Positions 13,929 to 25,924 of a DNA stretch of 37,094 bases are shown piece after piece (position 1 is the first letter of the stretch; every line of letters begins with the position of its first letter). A program made the translations under genes and the position numbers. A model generated the notes under the pieces. It was given only the letters and a program-made list of their open reading frames with translations. It was not told where the DNA came from and did not search any database. Origin of the DNA: an uncultured Alphaproteobacteria bacterium (GTDB lineage: Bacteria; Pseudomonadota; Alphaproteobacteria; Methylaequorales; Methylaequoraceae); contig CACODD010000010.1 in the NCBI GenBank assembly GCA_902625895.1, positions 1 to 37,094 on the forward strand. Reading direction: 5' to 3'.

Positions 13929-14459
13929 ATGTTAAATTGGTACATACTTCAGGTTTATTCTGGTAACGAAAAAAAAATTGAAAAAGAACTTTTAGCCCAA
14001 GCTGAAAAAAAAGGACTAAAAGACAATATTTCTAAGATTCTTATACCTTCAGAGGAGGTTATAGAAATGAAGAAAGGAAAAAAAGTTAGCTCTGAGAGAA
14101 AGTTTTTTCCTGGATATATGTTAATCCAGATGATTATGGATGATGAAATATGGCACATTGTAAAAACACTTCCCAAAGTATATGGATTTCTGGGAGGAAA
14201 AAAAGGTGAACCTATTCCAGTTTCGCAAAATGAAATTGATTCAATTCTAGATCAAATGAAAGATGGGTTGGAAAAACCAAAGCCGTCTGTGAGCTTCGAA
14301 ATTGGTGAACAAGTGAGAGTTTCTGATGGACCTTTTTCTTCTTTTAATGGTATGGTTGAAGAGGTAGACGAAGAGAAAGCCAGATTAAAAGTCAGTGTTT
14401 CAATATTTGGAAGATCCACCCCAGTTAATTTAGATTATTCACAAGTTGAGAAGATTTAA
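13929..14459 (+). CDS. nusG: Transcription termination/antitermination factor NusG
   Basis: NusG binds RNA polymerase and links it to Rho or to ribosomal protein S10, affecting pausing, termination and transcription-translation coupling. The 176 residues are full length. The NGN domain opens with WYILQVYSGNEKKIEKEL and includes RKFFPGYMLIQM and VYGFLGG. A C-terminal KOW domain begins at FEIGEQVRVSDGPFSSFNG and ends with VNLDYSQVEKI. It follows secE by 5 nt and precedes rplK by 18 nt, the standard secE-nusG-rplKA order. Confidence 0.98.
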   Translation: MLNWYILQVYSGNEKKIEKELLAQAEKKGLKDNISKILIPSEEVIEMKKGKKVSSERKFFPGYMLIQMIMDDEIWHIVKTLPKVYGFLGGKKGEPIPVSQNEIDSILDQMKDGLEKPKPSVSFEIGEQVRVSDGPFSSFNGMVEEVDEEKARLKVSVSIFGRSTPVNLDYSQVEKI

Positions 14460-14477
14460 TTAAAAGGAAAAACAATT

Positions 14478-14906
14478 ATGGCAAAAAAAATAGACGGATA
14501 CATAAAACTTCAAATCCCAGCTGGTCAGGCCAATCCATCTCCACCTGTAGGACCGGCACTTGGACAAAAAGGAGTGAATATAATGGAATTTTGTAAAGCC
14601 TTTAATGCCTCTACCCAAAAGTTGGAGCAAGGAATGCCAATCCCAGTAATTATAACTGTTTTTCAAGATAAAAGTTTCACATTTGAAACAAAATCACCTC
14701 CAGTTTCATTTTTTATTAAAAAAGCACTAAAATTAAAAAAAGCCTCCAAAACACCCGGTAAAGAAGTTATTGCATCTATATCAGAAAACGATATAAAACA
14801 AATTGCACAAGATAAAATGAACGACCTAAACACGGAAAATATTGAATCTGCAAAAAAAATGGTAGCCGGTACAGCTAGATCTATGGGAATAAAGGTTGAA
14901 AAATGA
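14478..14906 (+). CDS. rplK: 50S ribosomal protein L11
   Basis: L11 forms the stalk base and GTPase-associated centre with 23S rRNA, contacting EF-G and the thiopeptide-binding site. The 142 residues are the standard length. The N-terminal segment [20 protein letters not shown] is intact, and the RNA-binding C-terminal domain ends in [16 protein letters not shown] clear AAAGGA ribosome binding site precedes the ATG. The stop overlaps the rplA start (ATGA, 4 nt), so L11 and L1 synthesis is coupled, consistent with the known L1 autoregulation of this pair. Confidence 0.98.
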   Translation: MAKKIDGYIKLQIPAGQANPSPPVGPALGQKGVNIMEFCKAFNASTQKLEQGMPIPVIITVFQDKSFTFETKSPPVSFFIKKALKLKKASKTPGKEVIASISENDIKQIAQDKMNDLNTENIESAKKMVAGTARSMGIKVEK

Positions 14907-15592
14907 AAAATTCAAAAAAGCAAAAACTGATTAAAGAAGAAATTAAAGAAAAAACCATTCACAAGCTGGAAGAAGCTTTAGATATATCTAAAAAGTTTGC
15001 ATCCAAAAAATTTGACGAATCATTGGACATATCAATAATTCTGGGTATCGATGCTAAAAAATCTGATCAACAAATAAGAGGTGTGACCAGTCTTCCAAAA
15101 ATGCCAAAAAAAAATATCAGGATAGCAGTATTTGCTGAAGGAGACGATGTTGAAAAAGCTAAAACAGCAGGTGCTGAAATTGTAGGTGGTGACGATTTGA
15201 TTGACATGATAAAAAAAGGGGAAATGAATTTTGATAAATGTATTTCAACACCTAAGATGATGGTTAAGGTAAGTTCTCTGGGGCAAATCCTGGGTCCAAA
15301 AGGGTTGATGCCAAATCCAAAACTTGGTACTGTTACCAATGATGTGGTTGATGCAATTAAAAATGTTAAACTAGGTCAAGTTGAATATAAAACAGATAAA
15401 GCAGGAATCATTCACGTTTCTGTTGGAAAAATAAGTTTCTCAGCAGAAGAACTTAAGAAGAATATTGAATTTCTTTTACAGGAAATAAAAAAGAAAAAAC
15501 CAGAAACCTCTAAGGGAATTTTCATCAAAAAATTTTTTATTAACTCAACAATGGGTCCGGGGTTGCAAGTTGATCCAACAAGTGTTATGTAA
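14903..15592 (+). CDS. rplA: 50S ribosomal protein L1
   Basis: L1 builds the mobile L1 stalk that handles deacylated tRNA at the E site and in many bacteria represses its own rplKA mRNA. The 229 residues match the family. The hallmark [20 protein letters not shown] is intact, and the C-terminus [11 protein letters not shown] is conserved. The extreme N-terminus is unusually Lys/Glu rich ([16 protein letters not shown]). The start is fixed by the ATGA overlap with rplK. A structured leader of 111 nt separates it from rplJ. Confidence 0.98.
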   Translation: MKNSKKQKLIKEEIKEKTIHKLEEALDISKKFASKKFDESLDISIILGIDAKKSDQQIRGVTSLPKMPKKNIRIAVFAEGDDVEKAKTAGAEIVGGDDLIDMIKKGEMNFDKCISTPKMMVKVSSLGQILGPKGLMPNPKLGTVTNDVVDAIKNVKLGQVEYKTDKAGIIHVSVGKISFSAEELKKNIEFLLQEIKKKKPETSKGIFIKKFFINSTMGPGLQVDPTSVM

Positions 15593-15608
15593 TATAAAAA
15601 ATTTCTTT

Positions 15609-15692
15609 CTGTCAGAGACTTCAGGTTGAATTATTCATTAAATTCCTGAATAGATTTTTACAAAGATTTTCACTCAGGCAGTTTTTTGGAGG
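15609..15692 (+). promoter_or_regulatory. Candidate L10-type ribosomal protein leader before rplJ
   Basis: The 111-nt rplA-rplJ gap holds a nested structure. An outer stem CTGTCAGAG (15609-15617) pairs with CTCAGGCAG (15673-15681), 8 of 9 positions with one A-A mismatch. An inner hairpin TTCAGG (15620-15625)/CCTGAA (15645-15650) contains TGAA/TTCA. Six T and the GGAGG ribosome binding site (15688-15692) follow directly. The position fits the known L10(L12)4 autoregulatory leader. The stem followed by T6 could also act as a weak attenuator. Fold and mechanism are inferred by eye. Confidence 0.6.
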
Positions 15693-15703
15693 TTAAATAA
15701 TAA

Positions 15704-16219
15704 ATGCAAAGATCTGAAAAACAACAATTTGTAACAGAATTTAATAAAGCTCTAAAAGATTCCGATTTTTTATTAGTTGCTGATTACAAAGGATTGAATG
15801 TTTTAGAAATTTCAAGCTTACGCAAAGAAATTAAAAGTAATTCGGATTCTTATTTTAGGGTTGCCAAGAATACACTTGTTAAAAGAGCAATAAAAGATAC
15901 CAACTTCAAAATTGCTGAAAAGTTATTTGTAGGTCCTACCTCTGTTGCTTACTCAAATGATCCAGTTTCAACATCTAAAATTCTAGTCAAGTTTGCCAAA
16001 GAAAACGAAAACTTCAAAATTTTAGGTGGAGTTATGGGGGACAAAGAACTTAGTATCGATGAAATCAAAAATCTCGCATCACTTCCTTCATTAGAGGAAA
16101 TAAGAGCGAAGATAGTCGGTTTACTTGTTTCAACGCAAACAAATATTGTTTCCATACTTCAAAAGAATCAATCTAATATTGTAAGAGTTATAAATGAAAA
16201 ATATAAAGCTGATAATTAA
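15704..16219 (+). CDS. rplJ: 50S ribosomal protein L10
   Basis: L10 anchors L7/L12 dimers to the stalk base beside L11. The 171 residues include the rRNA-binding N-terminal domain ([40 protein letters not shown]). The C-terminal helix, from about residue 135, is where L7/L12 dimers attach. A strong GGAGG lies 11 nt before the ATG at 15704. In many bacteria the L10-L7/L12 complex represses translation by binding the leader, and a suitable leader precedes this gene. Confidence 0.97.
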   Translation: MQRSEKQQFVTEFNKALKDSDFLLVADYKGLNVLEISSLRKEIKSNSDSYFRVAKNTLVKRAIKDTNFKIAEKLFVGPTSVAYSNDPVSTSKILVKFAKENENFKILGGVMGDKELSIDEIKNLASLPSLEEIRAKIVGLLVSTQTNIVSILQKNQSNIVRVINEKYKADN

Positions 16220-16236
16220 AACTAAGGAGAAAAACT

Positions 16237-16617
16237 ATGGCTGATGTACAAAAAATTGCTGAGGACTTGTCTACACTAACAGTGCTCGAGGCTTCAGAGT
16301 TAACAAAAATTTTAGAGGAAAAATGGGGCGTTTCCGCTGCAGCACCTGTTGCTGTTGCAGCCGCAGCTGGTGGAGCACCTGCTGAAGCCGCCGCAGGTGA
16401 AGAAAAGACCGAATTCGAAATTCATTTAGCCGCGTCTGGAGATAAAAAAATAAATGTTATTAAAGAAGTAAGGACAATAACCGGACTGGGATTGAAAGAG
16501 GCCAAAGATTTAGTTGAAGGGGCTCCAAGTAAGCTCAAGGATGGTGTGAATAAGGAAGATGCTGAAAAGTTCAAAAAGCAGCTTGAGGAAGCTGGTGCAA
16601 CTGTAGAACTTAAGTAG
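16237..16617 (+). CDS. rplL: 50S ribosomal protein L7/L12
   Basis: L7/L12 is the multi-copy stalk protein that recruits translational GTPases. The 126 residues split into an N-terminal dimerisation domain (about 1-35, [16 protein letters not shown]), an Ala/Gly-rich flexible hinge (about 36-58) and the globular C-terminal domain ([37 protein letters not shown]). An AAGGAG site precedes the start, and this gene is noticeably richer in GC in the hinge because of Ala codons. Only 6 nt separate it from rpoB. Confidence 0.98.
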   Translation: MADVQKIAEDLSTLTVLEASELTKILEEKWGVSAAAPVAVAAAAGGAPAEAAAGEEKTEFEIHLAASGDKKINVIKEVRTITGLGLKEAKDLVEGAPSKLKDGVNKEDAEKFKKQLEEAGATVELK

Positions 16618-16623
16618 CATCAT

Positions 16624-19600
16624 ATGAAGAAATCATTTACTGACAATCATAATATCAGAAAAAGTTTCGGAAAAATTCCAGACTTAGTTAATATGCCGAA
16701 TCTCTTGGAGATTCAAAAAAATTCATACGATCTTTTCCTACAAAAAGATGTTAAACCTGATGAAAGGGAAGACATTGGCCTACAGGCTGTATTTAACAAA
16801 GTTTTTCCAATAACAGATTTTTCAGGTATTGCTGAATTGCGTTTTGTCAAATATGAACTTGAAGATCCAAAGTATGACGTCGAAGAGTGTATTCAAAGAG
16901 GTGGAACTTACGGTTCTCTTCTGAAAGTTACGTTAAATCTTATTATAAGGGAGATTGATGAAGAAACAGGAATTTCCTCTGTTAAAGATATTAAAGAGCA
17001 AGACGTATATCTTGGAGACATGCCTTTAATGACATCAAAAGGCACTTTTGTTTTCAATGGAACAACTAGAGTAGTTGTCTCTCAGATGCATAGATCTCCA
17101 GGAGTTTTTTTCGATCATGACAAAGGTAAAAGTCATTCAACTGGAAAGTTTCTATTTGCTTCAAGATTAATACCTTACAATGGCTCATGGATTGATTTTG
17201 AGTTCGATCCAAAAGACTTAATTTATGTTAGAATTGACAAAAGAAGGAAACTTCTAGCCTCATCATTGCTTTTAGCTTTAGACGATCAAAAGTCCTCAGA
17301 ATATAGAGAAATTTGTAGAAAAGAAGGAAAAGAAATAGACTATAACAAAATTAACGGGATGACACATGAGGATTTGTTTAAATTTTTCTATAAAAGATCT
17401 ACTCTAAAAAGAAAAAATAAAGGTTGGGAGATTAACTACAACAAAGATGATTTTGTTGGTATGAAGCTTGACTTTGATTTAATTGATTCGGAAACAGGTA
17501 AAGTGTATGCGAAGGCTGGAGAAAAATTTAATATCGTTATTCAAAAAAAATTATCGGAGAATTCTGTCAAAAACTTGTTTTTAGATAACTCTAAAATACA
17601 AGAAAAGTTTTTAGCAAGTGATATTTTCGATACCAACAACGGGATTATATATTTCGAAGCTGGTGATCAAATTACGGAGAATACATTAAAATATTTAGAT
17701 GAAAAAAATATTGATGAGTTGGATATCTTAAACATTAATTCTAATTTACAAGGCTCATACATCAGGGATACTTTTTTTGCTGATAAAAACAAAAATAGAA
17801 ACGATGCCATTACTGAAATTTACAAAATATTAAGACCTGGTGAACCACCAACAGTCGAGTCAGCGGATAAACTCTTTAGAAATCTCTTTTTTGATAGAGA
17901 ACGTTACGATCTCTCACCGGTTGGAAGGCTAAAGATTAATACAAGACTCAATCTTGACACAGATTTAAACTTAAGAGTCCTACAGAACAATGATATTATA
18001 AAAATTGTAAGTTATCTTGCTGGACTCAAAGATGGAAACGGACACATTGATGATATCGACCATCTTGGAAATAGAAGAGTAAGATCAGTAGGTGAATTGT
18101 TAGAAAATCAATATACATTAGGTGTTATTAGAATGGAGAGAGCAATAAAAGAAAGAATGACTAATGCTCCTGATATTGAGACAGTTATGCCAAACGATCT
18201 TGTTAATCCCAAACCAGCTTCTGCGGCTATAAGAGAATTTTTTGGGCAAAGTCAGCTTTCTCAATTCATGGATCAAACAAATCCATTGTCTGAAATTACA
18301 CATAAAAGAAGACTTTCTGCTCTTGGGCCTGGGGGTCTTTCTAGAGAAAGAGCAGGATTTGAAGTAAGAGACGTTCATCCTTCTCATTATGGAAGAATAT
18401 GCCCCATTGAAACTCCCGAGGGTCCTAATATTGGATTAATTAACTCCTTAGCTACATATTCTAAAGTGAATACATACGGTTTTATAGAAACACCATACAG
18501 AAAAGTATTGAATTCTAAAGTCACATCCGAGATTGTTTATCTTTCAGCTATGGAAGAGGAAAAATACGCAATAGCACAAGCTAACGAACCATTAAAAAAC
18601 AATGGATCTTTTGAGAGGACTTTTATTTCTTGTAGAAAAAGTGGAGATTTTTTGATGTTAGATCCAAAGGATGTAGATTTCATTGATGTCTCCCCAAAAC
18701 AGTTGGTTTCCGTTGCTGCGGCTTTGATACCGTTTCTTGAAAATGATGATGCTAATAGAGCGCTTATGGGTTCAAATATGATGCGCCAAGCAGTACCCCT
18801 TCTTAAAAGCGAATCACCATTTGTTGGAACGGGGATGGAATCTGTTGTCGCAAGAGATTCAGGTGTAGTTGTAGTTGCAAAAAGATCTGGTTTTGTAAAT
18901 CAAGTCGATTCGTCCAGAATTGTTATTAGTGCATCTCAAAAAAGCGATAAAGACACTGGGGTTGATATTTACAGATTGAGCAAGTTCCAAAGATCCAATC
19001 AAGATACATGTATTAACCAGACCCCGTTAGTAAAAGAAGGAGATTTTGTTGAGGAAGGCGATATTATCGCAGATGGGCCTGCATCAAAAACAGGTGAACT
19101 TGCATTAGGCAAAAATGTCACTGTTGCATTTATGCCCTGGAATGGTTACAACTATGAGGACTCTATTCTGATTTCAGAAAAGTTGGTTGTGGATGACGTT
19201 TTCACTTCAATCCATATTCAAGAATTTGAAGTTCTTGCTAGAGATACAAAGCTTGGACAAGAAGAAATAACCAGAGATATCCCAAATATTGGTGAAGAAT
19301 CCTTAACCAATCTTGATGAGGCAGGAATTGTTCATATTGGTGCAAAAGTCAATCCAGGTGACATTTTAGTTGGGAAGGTAACACCTAAAGGAGAATCTCC
19401 AATGACACCTGAAGAAAAACTTCTTAGAGCAATTTTTGGAGAAAAAGCAGCAGATGTCAAAGATACTTCTCTTAGACTTCCTCCTGGAGTGTCTGGAACA
19501 ATAGTTGAAGTTAGAGTCTTTTCAAGAAGAGGAATAGACAAAGATGAGAGATCTTTATCTAATGAACGAACTCAAATAGAACAACTTCATATTGATATGG

Positions 19601-20799
19601 AGGATGAAAGATTTATTCTTGAGTCAAGTTTTGAAAAAAATCTAAAATCTCTTCTGCTAAATCAAGAATACGAAAGCGGATTTGAAAAAAAACCAAAAAA
19701 TATTAAACTGACTAAAGAACTTTTAGATGAATCTAAACTTTCGCAACTAAAAAAAATTTCAATTAAATCTGATTCTGTGATGAAAAAAATTGAATCACTA
19801 AATGATGCTTTTAATCAAAGTTTGAACCTACTAAATAAAACCTTTCAATCTAAAGTTGATAAAGTCCAATCCGGTGACGAACTTATGCCTGGTGTTATGA
19901 AACTAGTAAAAGTTTTTGTTGCTGTAAAAAGGCAACTTGCTCCTGGAGATAAGATGGCAGGAAGACATGGAAATAAAGGTGTGATATCAAGAATTATTCC
20001 GGTTGAAGATATGCCATACATGGAAGATGGTACACCAGTAGACATTGTTCTTAATCCTCTTGGGGTTCCTTCTAGAATGAATGTTGGTCAGATATTAGAA
20101 ACTCATTTGGGAGCAGCTTCGGTAGATTTAGGTAAAAAGTTTTATAATCTTGCCTTAGAAGCAAACCAGGATAAATCAAATATTGTAAAAATTAAAAATC
20201 TTTTTAAAAATGTCTATGGTGAGAAAATTTTTAACGAGAGAATATCAAAACTTACTGAAAGTGAAATAATTCAGAGAGCTATGCAGCTTAAGACTGGTGT
20301 ACCTTTTGCAACTCCCGTTTTTGACGGTGCAAAAGAACTGGATATTAATAACTACTTCACTCTAGCTTCTAGTCATACAAGTGGTCAGCAAAGATTGATT
20401 GATGGTAGAACTGGAAACTATTTTGATAGACCTATCACGGTTGGACAAATATACATGTTAAAACTCAACCACCTTGTGGATGACAAAATTCACGCTAGAT
20501 CAATCGGTCCTTACAGTCTTGTTACACAGCAACCTTTAGGTGGCAAGGCACAATTTGGAGGTCAAAGATTTGGTGAAATGGAAGTTTGGGCTCTTGAAGC
20601 ATATGGAGCATCTTACACCCTGCAAGAAATGTTAACTGTTAAATCTGATGATGTATCTGGAAGAACTAAGGCATATGAAACAATTGTACGAGGGGATGAT
20701 AATATTGAATCAGGAATTCCTGAATCTTTCAATGTTTTAATTATGGAATTAAAATCATTAGGTCTAAATGTCGAACTATTAGAAAGAAATGTGAATTAG
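16624..20799 (+). CDS. rpoB: DNA-directed RNA polymerase subunit beta
   Basis: This is the beta subunit of core RNA polymerase. The 1391 residues agree with alphaproteobacterial RpoB. Clear landmarks are [12 protein letters not shown], the rifampicin-binding cluster [20 protein letters not shown] followed by [11 protein letters not shown], then [48 protein letters not shown] and [18 protein letters not shown]. The positions known for rifampicin resistance (Asp in FMDQ, His in THKRR, Ser in LSALG) carry the sensitive-type residues. The start ATG at 16624 is 6 nt after the rplL stop with no recognisable Shine-Dalgarno, and there is no rplL-rpoB attenuator gap as in E. coli. Confidence 0.99.
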   Translation: MKKSFTDNHNIRKSFGKIPDLVNMPNLLEIQKNSYDLFLQKDVKPDEREDIGLQAVFNKVFPITDFSGIAELRFVKYELEDPKYDVEECIQRGGTYGSLLKVTLNLIIREIDEETGISSVKDIKEQDVYLGDMPLMTSKGTFVFNGTTRVVVSQMHRSPGVFFDHDKGKSHSTGKFLFASRLIPYNGSWIDFEFDPKDLIYVRIDKRRKLLASSLLLALDDQKSSEYREICRKEGKEIDYNKINGMTHEDLFKFFYKRSTLKRKNKGWEINYNKDDFVGMKLDFDLIDSETGKVYAKAGEKFNIVIQKKLSENSVKNLFLDNSKIQEKFLASDIFDTNNGIIYFEAGDQITENTLKYLDEKNIDELDILNINSNLQGSYIRDTFFADKNKNRNDAITEIYKILRPGEPPTVESADKLFRNLFFDRERYDLSPVGRLKINTRLNLDTDLNLRVLQNNDIIKIVSYLAGLKDGNGHIDDIDHLGNRRVRSVGELLENQYTLGVIRMERAIKERMTNAPDIETVMPNDLVNPKPASAAIREFFGQSQLSQFMDQTNPLSEITHKRRLSALGPGGLSRERAGFEVRDVHPSHYGRICPIETPEGPNIGLINSLATYSKVNTYGFIETPYRKVLNSKVTSEIVYLSAMEEEKYAIAQANEPLKNNGSFERTFISCRKSGDFLMLDPKDVDFIDVSPKQLVSVAAALIPFLENDDANRALMGSNMMRQAVPLLKSESPFVGTGMESVVARDSGVVVVAKRSGFVNQVDSSRIVISASQKSDKDTGVDIYRLSKFQRSNQDTCINQTPLVKEGDFVEEGDIIADGPASKTGELALGKNVTVAFMPWNGYNYEDSILISEKLVVDDVFTSIHIQEFEVLARDTKLGQEEITRDIPNIGEESLTNLDEAGIVHIGAKVNPGDILVGKVTPKGESPMTPEEKLLRAIFGEKAADVKDTSLRLPPGVSGTIVEVRVFSRRGIDKDERSLSNERTQIEQLHIDMEDERFILESSFEKNLKSLLLNQEYESGFEKKPKNIKLTKELLDESKLSQLKKISIKSDSVMKKIESLNDAFNQSLNLLNKTFQSKVDKVQSGDELMPGVMKLVKVFVAVKRQLAPGDKMAGRHGNKGVISRIIPVEDMPYMEDGTPVDIVLNPLGVPSRMNVGQILETHLGAASVDLGKKFYNLALEANQDKSNIVKIKNLFKNVYGEKIFNERISKLTESEIIQRAMQLKTGVPFATPVFDGAKELDINNYFTLASSHTSGQQRLIDGRTGNYFDRPITVGQIYMLKLNHLVDDKIHARSIGPYSLVTQQPLGGKAQFGGQRFGEMEVWALEAYGASYTLQEMLTVKSDDVSGRTKAYETIVRGDDNIESGIPESFNVLIMELKSLGLNVELLERNVN

Positions 20800-20807
20800 A
20801 GGTAATA

Positions 20808-23800
20808 ATGAATGAATTAATAAAACTTATAGAAAAACCAAGCTTTGTAAATTTTGATCACTTAAGAATCTCAATAGCTAGCCCTGACGAAATTATATCA
20901 TGGTCACACGGTGAAATTAAAAAGCCAGAAACAATAAATTATAGGACTTTCAAGCCTGAAAGAAGCGGATTGTTTTGTGCTCGTATTTTTGGTCCAATTA
21001 AGGATTATGAATGTGTATGCGGCAAATATAAAAGAATGAAATTTAAAGGTATAATTTGTGAAAAATGTGGGGTGGAAGTTACTTTAACAAAAGTCAGAAG
21101 AGAAAGAATGGGACATATTCCACTTGCTGCTCCGGTTGCTCATATTTGGTTTCTGAAATCCCTTCCGAGTAGAATCGGATTGTTGTTGGATTTAGCACTG
21201 AAGGATCTAGAAAAAGTTCTTTATTTCGAAAGTTTTATAGTTACTGAACCTGGGATGGTAAAATCACTTAAAAAGTTTCAGATTTTATCTGACGAAGAGA
21301 ATTCAGAATTAAAAGAAGAATTTGGAGAAAGTTTCCAAAGCATGATAGGTGCTGAAGCTATTCAGAAGTTACTTTCAGAGATTAATCTTGAAGAGGAACA
21401 AAAAATAGTTAGAGAAGAACTTAACACCACCTCTTCTGAAACAAAAAAGAAAAAGTTAGTCAAAAGACTTAAACTTATCGAAGCATTTATTGGTTCTAAA
21501 TTAAAACCAGAATGGATGATTTTAAATGTAATTCCAGTTATTCCTCCCGAATTGAGACCACTTGTTCCTTTAGATGGAGGAAGGTTTGCAACCTCTGACC
21601 TCAATGATTTGTACAGAAGAGTTATCAATAGAAATAATAGATTACAGAGATTATTGACCCTAAAAGCGCCTGATATAATAGTTAGAAACGAAAAAAGAAT
21701 GCTCCAAGAAGCCTGTGATGCACTTTTCGATAATGGAAGAAGAGGAAGAGTTATCACCGGTACAAATAAAAGACCACTTAAATCTTTGTCTGACATGCTT
21801 AAGGGTAAACAAGGTAGGTTTAGGCAAAATCTGTTGGGTAAAAGAGTTGATTATTCTGGAAGGTCAGTAATTGTAGTTGGACCTGAACTTAAACTTCATC
21901 AATGTGGTATTCCAAAAAAAATGGCAATTGAACTATTTAAACCATTTATTTATTCAAAGCTCGAAAAATATAATTTAGCAACAACCGTAAAAGCAGCAAA
22001 AAAAATGGTCGAAAAAGAAAGACCGGAGGTTTGGGATATCCTTGCCGAGGTGATAAGAGAACATCCTGTTCTTTTAAACAGAGCTCCAACTTTACACAGA
22101 TTAGGAATCCAAGCGTTTGAACCAATCTTAATAGAAGGAAAAGCAATTCAACTTCATCCTTTAGTTTGTACTGCCTTTAATGCAGATTTTGACGGTGATC
22201 AAATGGCAGTGCATGTACCATTATCACTGGAGTCTCAACTTGAGGCACGTGTGCTTATGATGTCAACAAATAATATTTTATCTCCTGCCAACGGAAAGCC
22301 AATTATTGTTCCGTCTCAAGATATGATTTTAGGTTTATATTATCTAAGTTTAATGAGTCCGAATGGTTTGGGTGAAGGTATGATTTTCTCCTCGATGGAA
22401 GAGCTTTTAATAGCTATTGATCAAAAAAATGTTTCATTACACTCCAAAATTAAATGTAGATTCGAAACTGTGAATGAAAATTTTGAACCTATCACTCAAA
22501 CAGTTTTAACAACACCAGGTAGAATGTTAATAAGTGAAATTCTTCCAAAACATCCAAAAGTTAGTTTTGAGATAATTAATAAAGTTCTTACTAAAAAAGA
22601 AATAAGTAATGCCATTGATTTAGTATATAGACATTGCGGTCAGAAAAAAACTGTTATCTTTGCTGACAAGCTTATGGAAATTGGTTTCAGAGAGGCATGT
22701 AAAGCGGGCATATCTTTTGGAAAAGACGATCTACTAATACCATCTGAAAAGACTAATTTACTAGATGACACAGAAAACAAAGTGAAATCATATGAAAAAC
22801 AATATTCTGAGGGTTTAATAACAAAAGGTGAAAAATATAATAAAGTTGTTGATGCTTGGGCAAAATGTTCAGATTCAGTCGCCGATGAAATGATGAAAAT
22901 TCTTGTTCCAAAAGAATCAGACACAGTTGAGAATTTCAACTCTGTTTACATGATGGCTGATTCAGGTGCTAGAGGATCAGCAGCCCAATTAAAGCAGTTA
23001 TCAGGAATGAGAGGCCTAATGGCAAAACCTTCAGGAGAAATAATTGAGACACCGATTGTTTCTAACTTCAAGGAGGGTTTAACTGTTCTAGAATATTTTA
23101 ACTCAAGTCATGGTGCTCGAAAAGGCTTGGCTGATACAGCGCTTAAAACTGCTAATTCTGGATACCTAACTAGAAGATTAGTTGATGTTGCTCAGGATTC
23201 AATAATAACTGTTGGTGACTGTTTTACTTCAAAGTTTATTACTTTGAGTGAATTAGTGGAAGGCGGTGAAGTAGTTGAGCCTTTATCAGAGAGAGTTTTA
23301 GGAAGAACTTTGGCTGAAGATTTAATCGATAAAGACAATAAAATAATTGCGAAAACTGGTGATATTGTCTCAGAAGAAAATCTATCGTTAATTGATAAAG
23401 TTGGATTTGCAGAAATTAAGGTTAGATCTGTGTTGACTTGCGAAGCTGAATTCGGAGTTTGCGCTAAATGTTACGGAAGGGATCTTGCAAGAGGAACCCC
23501 AGTTAATGTTGGGGAAGCAGTTGGAGTTATAGCAGCTCAATCTATTGGTGAACCTGGCACACAGTTGACAATGAGAACATTTCATATTGGTGGAGCAGCT
23601 CAGAAAGGCACAGAGGTTTCTAATATTGAATCCAAAGTTCAAGGAAAAGTTAAGTACCTTAATTTAAAATTTGCGACAGACAGTTCTGGAAATAATATTA
23701 ACATGTCAAGAAACGCCTCTCTTTTAATTTTAGACGAAAATAAAAAAGAAAAAGCCAAACACAGATTACCTTTTGGTTGTAAAATTAATTTTACCGATGA

Positions 23801-24956
23801 CAAGGATGTTAAATCGAACGACATTATTGCAGAGTGGGACCCTTTTACTTTACCGATTATTGCACAGACCAGTGGAATAATGAAATTCAAGGATCTTGAG
23901 GAGGGTATCACTACAAGGGAGATAATCGACGAATCAACAGGTTTATCAAGTAATATAGTCATGGATTGGAAACAACAGACAAAAAACCAGGATCTTGTTC
24001 CACGACTCGAAATACATGATAAGAAGTCAGGTGGAGAAGTGTTGGTTTTAGAAAATGGTAGTACCGCTAGTTATCCTCTAACTGTAGATTCTATTATAAG
24101 TGTAAATAACGACCAAAGCATAAAACAGGGAGACGTTATTGCAAGGGTGCCGAAAGAATCGAGTAAAACTAAAGATATAACTGGTGGATTGCCGCGTGTT
24201 GCCGAGCTTTTTGAAGCAAGAAAACCAAAAGATCATGCAATCATTGCAGAAGTCTCTGGCAAGGTAGAATTTGGTAAGGACTACAAGATGAAAAGGAAAA
24301 TCTCAATAGTTCCAAATGACTCAAATTTAAGCCCTGTAGAATATGTTATTTCAAAGTCAAAACACCTAACAGTTCAAGAAGGGGATGTTGTTGAAATTGG
24401 TGATGTCTTAGTTGACGGAAACTCAGTACCGCATGATATTCTAAGGGTTAAAGGAGTTGAGGCTCTAGCAACATATCTTACTAAAGAGGTACAAGATGTT
24501 TACAGACTTCAAGGTGTTAAGATTAATGACAAACACATAGAAGTAATAGTCAGACAAATGATGCAAAAGATTGAAATAACTGACCCGGGTGAAACTACAC
24601 TTTTAGCTGGCGAACAGGTTAGCAGAAAAGAATTTCAAGAACAAAATATCAAAGCTGAAAAAGAAAACAGAGCTCCAGCAAAAGGGTATCAAATCCTTTT
24701 GGGTATTACCAAAGCATCACTACAAACAGATAGTTTTGTCTCAGCGGCCTCATTTCAGGAAACAACAAGAGTGTTGACAGAAGCCTCTGTCTCTGGAAAA
24801 GTTGACAGTTTGATGGGACTTAAAGAAAACGTAATAGTTGGAAGATTGGTTCCTTGTGGTACAGGATCTTTTATGTCTCAGGTAAAACTTGAAGCAAATC
24901 AGAAGGACAAAGAGTTACTGAGTAAGGCAACGCAAAACGAAGAAAAAGCTTCTTAA
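20808..24956 (+). CDS. rpoC: DNA-directed RNA polymerase subunit beta'
   Basis: This is the catalytic beta' subunit of RNA polymerase, 1382 residues. The N-terminal zinc ribbon reads [20 protein letters not shown]. The active-site magnesium loop [12 protein letters not shown], the [17 protein letters not shown] segment, the trigger-loop region ([20 protein letters not shown]) and the second zinc site [17 protein letters not shown] are all intact. After these comes [18 protein letters not shown]. The start ATG at 20808 has GAGGTAAT upstream and lies 8 nt after rpoB. It ends in a Lys/Glu tail. A poly-T run and a promoter-like TTGACA follow, suggesting the end of the secE-rpoC transcription unit or a new start for the str genes. 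Confidence 0.99.
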   Translation: MNELIKLIEKPSFVNFDHLRISIASPDEIISWSHGEIKKPETINYRTFKPERSGLFCARIFGPIKDYECVCGKYKRMKFKGIICEKCGVEVTLTKVRRERMGHIPLAAPVAHIWFLKSLPSRIGLLLDLALKDLEKVLYFESFIVTEPGMVKSLKKFQILSDEENSELKEEFGESFQSMIGAEAIQKLLSEINLEEEQKIVREELNTTSSETKKKKLVKRLKLIEAFIGSKLKPEWMILNVIPVIPPELRPLVPLDGGRFATSDLNDLYRRVINRNNRLQRLLTLKAPDIIVRNEKRMLQEACDALFDNGRRGRVITGTNKRPLKSLSDMLKGKQGRFRQNLLGKRVDYSGRSVIVVGPELKLHQCGIPKKMAIELFKPFIYSKLEKYNLATTVKAAKKMVEKERPEVWDILAEVIREHPVLLNRAPTLHRLGIQAFEPILIEGKAIQLHPLVCTAFNADFDGDQMAVHVPLSLESQLEARVLMMSTNNILSPANGKPIIVPSQDMILGLYYLSLMSPNGLGEGMIFSSMEELLIAIDQKNVSLHSKIKCRFETVNENFEPITQTVLTTPGRMLISEILPKHPKVSFEIINKVLTKKEISNAIDLVYRHCGQKKTVIFADKLMEIGFREACKAGISFGKDDLLIPSEKTNLLDDTENKVKSYEKQYSEGLITKGEKYNKVVDAWAKCSDSVADEMMKILVPKESDTVENFNSVYMMADSGARGSAAQLKQLSGMRGLMAKPSGEIIETPIVSNFKEGLTVLEYFNSSHGARKGLADTALKTANSGYLTRRLVDVAQDSIITVGDCFTSKFITLSELVEGGEVVEPLSERVLGRTLAEDLIDKDNKIIAKTGDIVSEENLSLIDKVGFAEIKVRSVLTCEAEFGVCAKCYGRDLARGTPVNVGEAVGVIAAQSIGEPGTQLTMRTFHIGGAAQKGTEVSNIESKVQGKVKYLNLKFATDSSGNNINMSRNASLLILDENKKEKAKHRLPFGCKINFTDDKDVKSNDIIAEWDPFTLPIIAQTSGIMKFKDLEEGITTREIIDESTGLSSNIVMDWKQQTKNQDLVPRLEIHDKKSGGEVLVLENGSTASYPLTVDSIISVNNDQSIKQGDVIARVPKESSKTKDITGGLPRVAELFEARKPKDHAIIAEVSGKVEFGKDYKMKRKISIVPNDSNLSPVEYVISKSKHLTVQEGDVVEIGDVLVDGNSVPHDILRVKGVEALATYLTKEVQDVYRLQGVKINDKHIEVIVRQMMQKIEITDPGETTLLAGEQVSRKEFQEQNIKAEKENRAPAKGYQILLGITKASLQTDSFVSAASFQETTRVLTEASVSGKVDSLMGLKENVIVGRLVPCGTGSFMSQVKLEANQKDKELLSKATQNEEKAS

Positions 24957-24970
24957 TACTTTTTTTTTTT
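24939..24970 (+). terminator. Weak candidate terminator after rpoC
   Basis: A short hairpin overlapping the rpoC stop (GAAG/CTTC at 24939-24942 and 24949-24952, or AAGAA/TTCTT) is followed by 11 consecutive T (24960-24970). The T tract is strong but the stem is only 4-5 bp and AT-rich, so termination would be partial at best. Confidence 0.3.
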
Positions 24971-24976
24971 CTATTG

Positions 24977-25004
24977 TTGACAGTGATTGAAGATGTGTTA
25001 CGTT
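24977..25004 (+). promoter_or_regulatory. Candidate promoter of the rpsL (str-S10-spc) operon
   Basis: A perfect -35 box TTGACA (24977-24982) lies in the 112-nt rpoC-rpsL gap. With a 16-nt spacer the -10 would be TACGTT (24999-25004), a 3/6 match. The gap has no gene and is the only spacer above 100 nt between rpoB and the end of the window, which supports a transcription start here. Confidence 0.42.
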
Positions 25005-25068
25005 TCAACGAATAATTGGTAGTGGCGCTGAGTCAAACACAATTTCTAACTATTTATTAAGGGGAAAA

Positions 25069-25440
25069 ATGCCTACAATCAACCAGTTAATTAGATCACC
25101 TAGATCTAAACAACTTAAAAGAAATAAAGTTCCAGCACTCGAAAGGTGTCCTCAGAAAAGGGGAGTTTGCACAAGGGTCTACACGACAACTCCAAAAAAA
25201 CCTAATTCAGCTCTTAGAAAAGTGGCTAGAGTCAAACTTACCAATGGTTTCGAAGTCACTAGTTACATCCCAGGGGAGGGACATAATCTTCAAGAACATT
25301 CAGTTGTCCTAATCAGAGGCGGTAGGGTCAAGGATCTTCCGGGAGTTAGATATCACGTTTTACGAGGTATCCTCGATACAGAGGGGGTTAAAAATAGAAA
25401 ACAAAGAAGATCCAAATATGGAGCAAAAAGGCCAAAGTAA
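25069..25440 (+). CDS. rpsL: 30S ribosomal protein S12
   Basis: S12 sits at the decoding centre and controls fidelity. The 123 residues are standard, with [20 protein letters not shown] and [18 protein letters not shown]. The lysines at the two classical streptomycin-resistance positions (in KKPNS and RVKDLPG) are wild type. It is preceded by an AAGGGG ribosome binding site, follows the candidate promoter at 24977-25004 and starts the rpsL-rpsG-fusA-tuf series, with rpsG 6 nt downstream. Confidence 0.99.
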   Translation: MPTINQLIRSPRSKQLKRNKVPALERCPQKRGVCTRVYTTTPKKPNSALRKVARVKLTNGFEVTSYIPGEGHNLQEHSVVLIRGGRVKDLPGVRYHVLRGILDTEGVKNRKQRRSKYGAKRPK

Positions 25441-25920
<480 letters not shown>

Positions 25921-25924
25921 TAGA

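Noticed and set aside
16624..20799. Rifampicin-resistance-type substitutions in rpoB.
   Set aside because: The cluster residues visible in FMDQTNP, THKRR and LSALGPGG are the sensitive-type ones.
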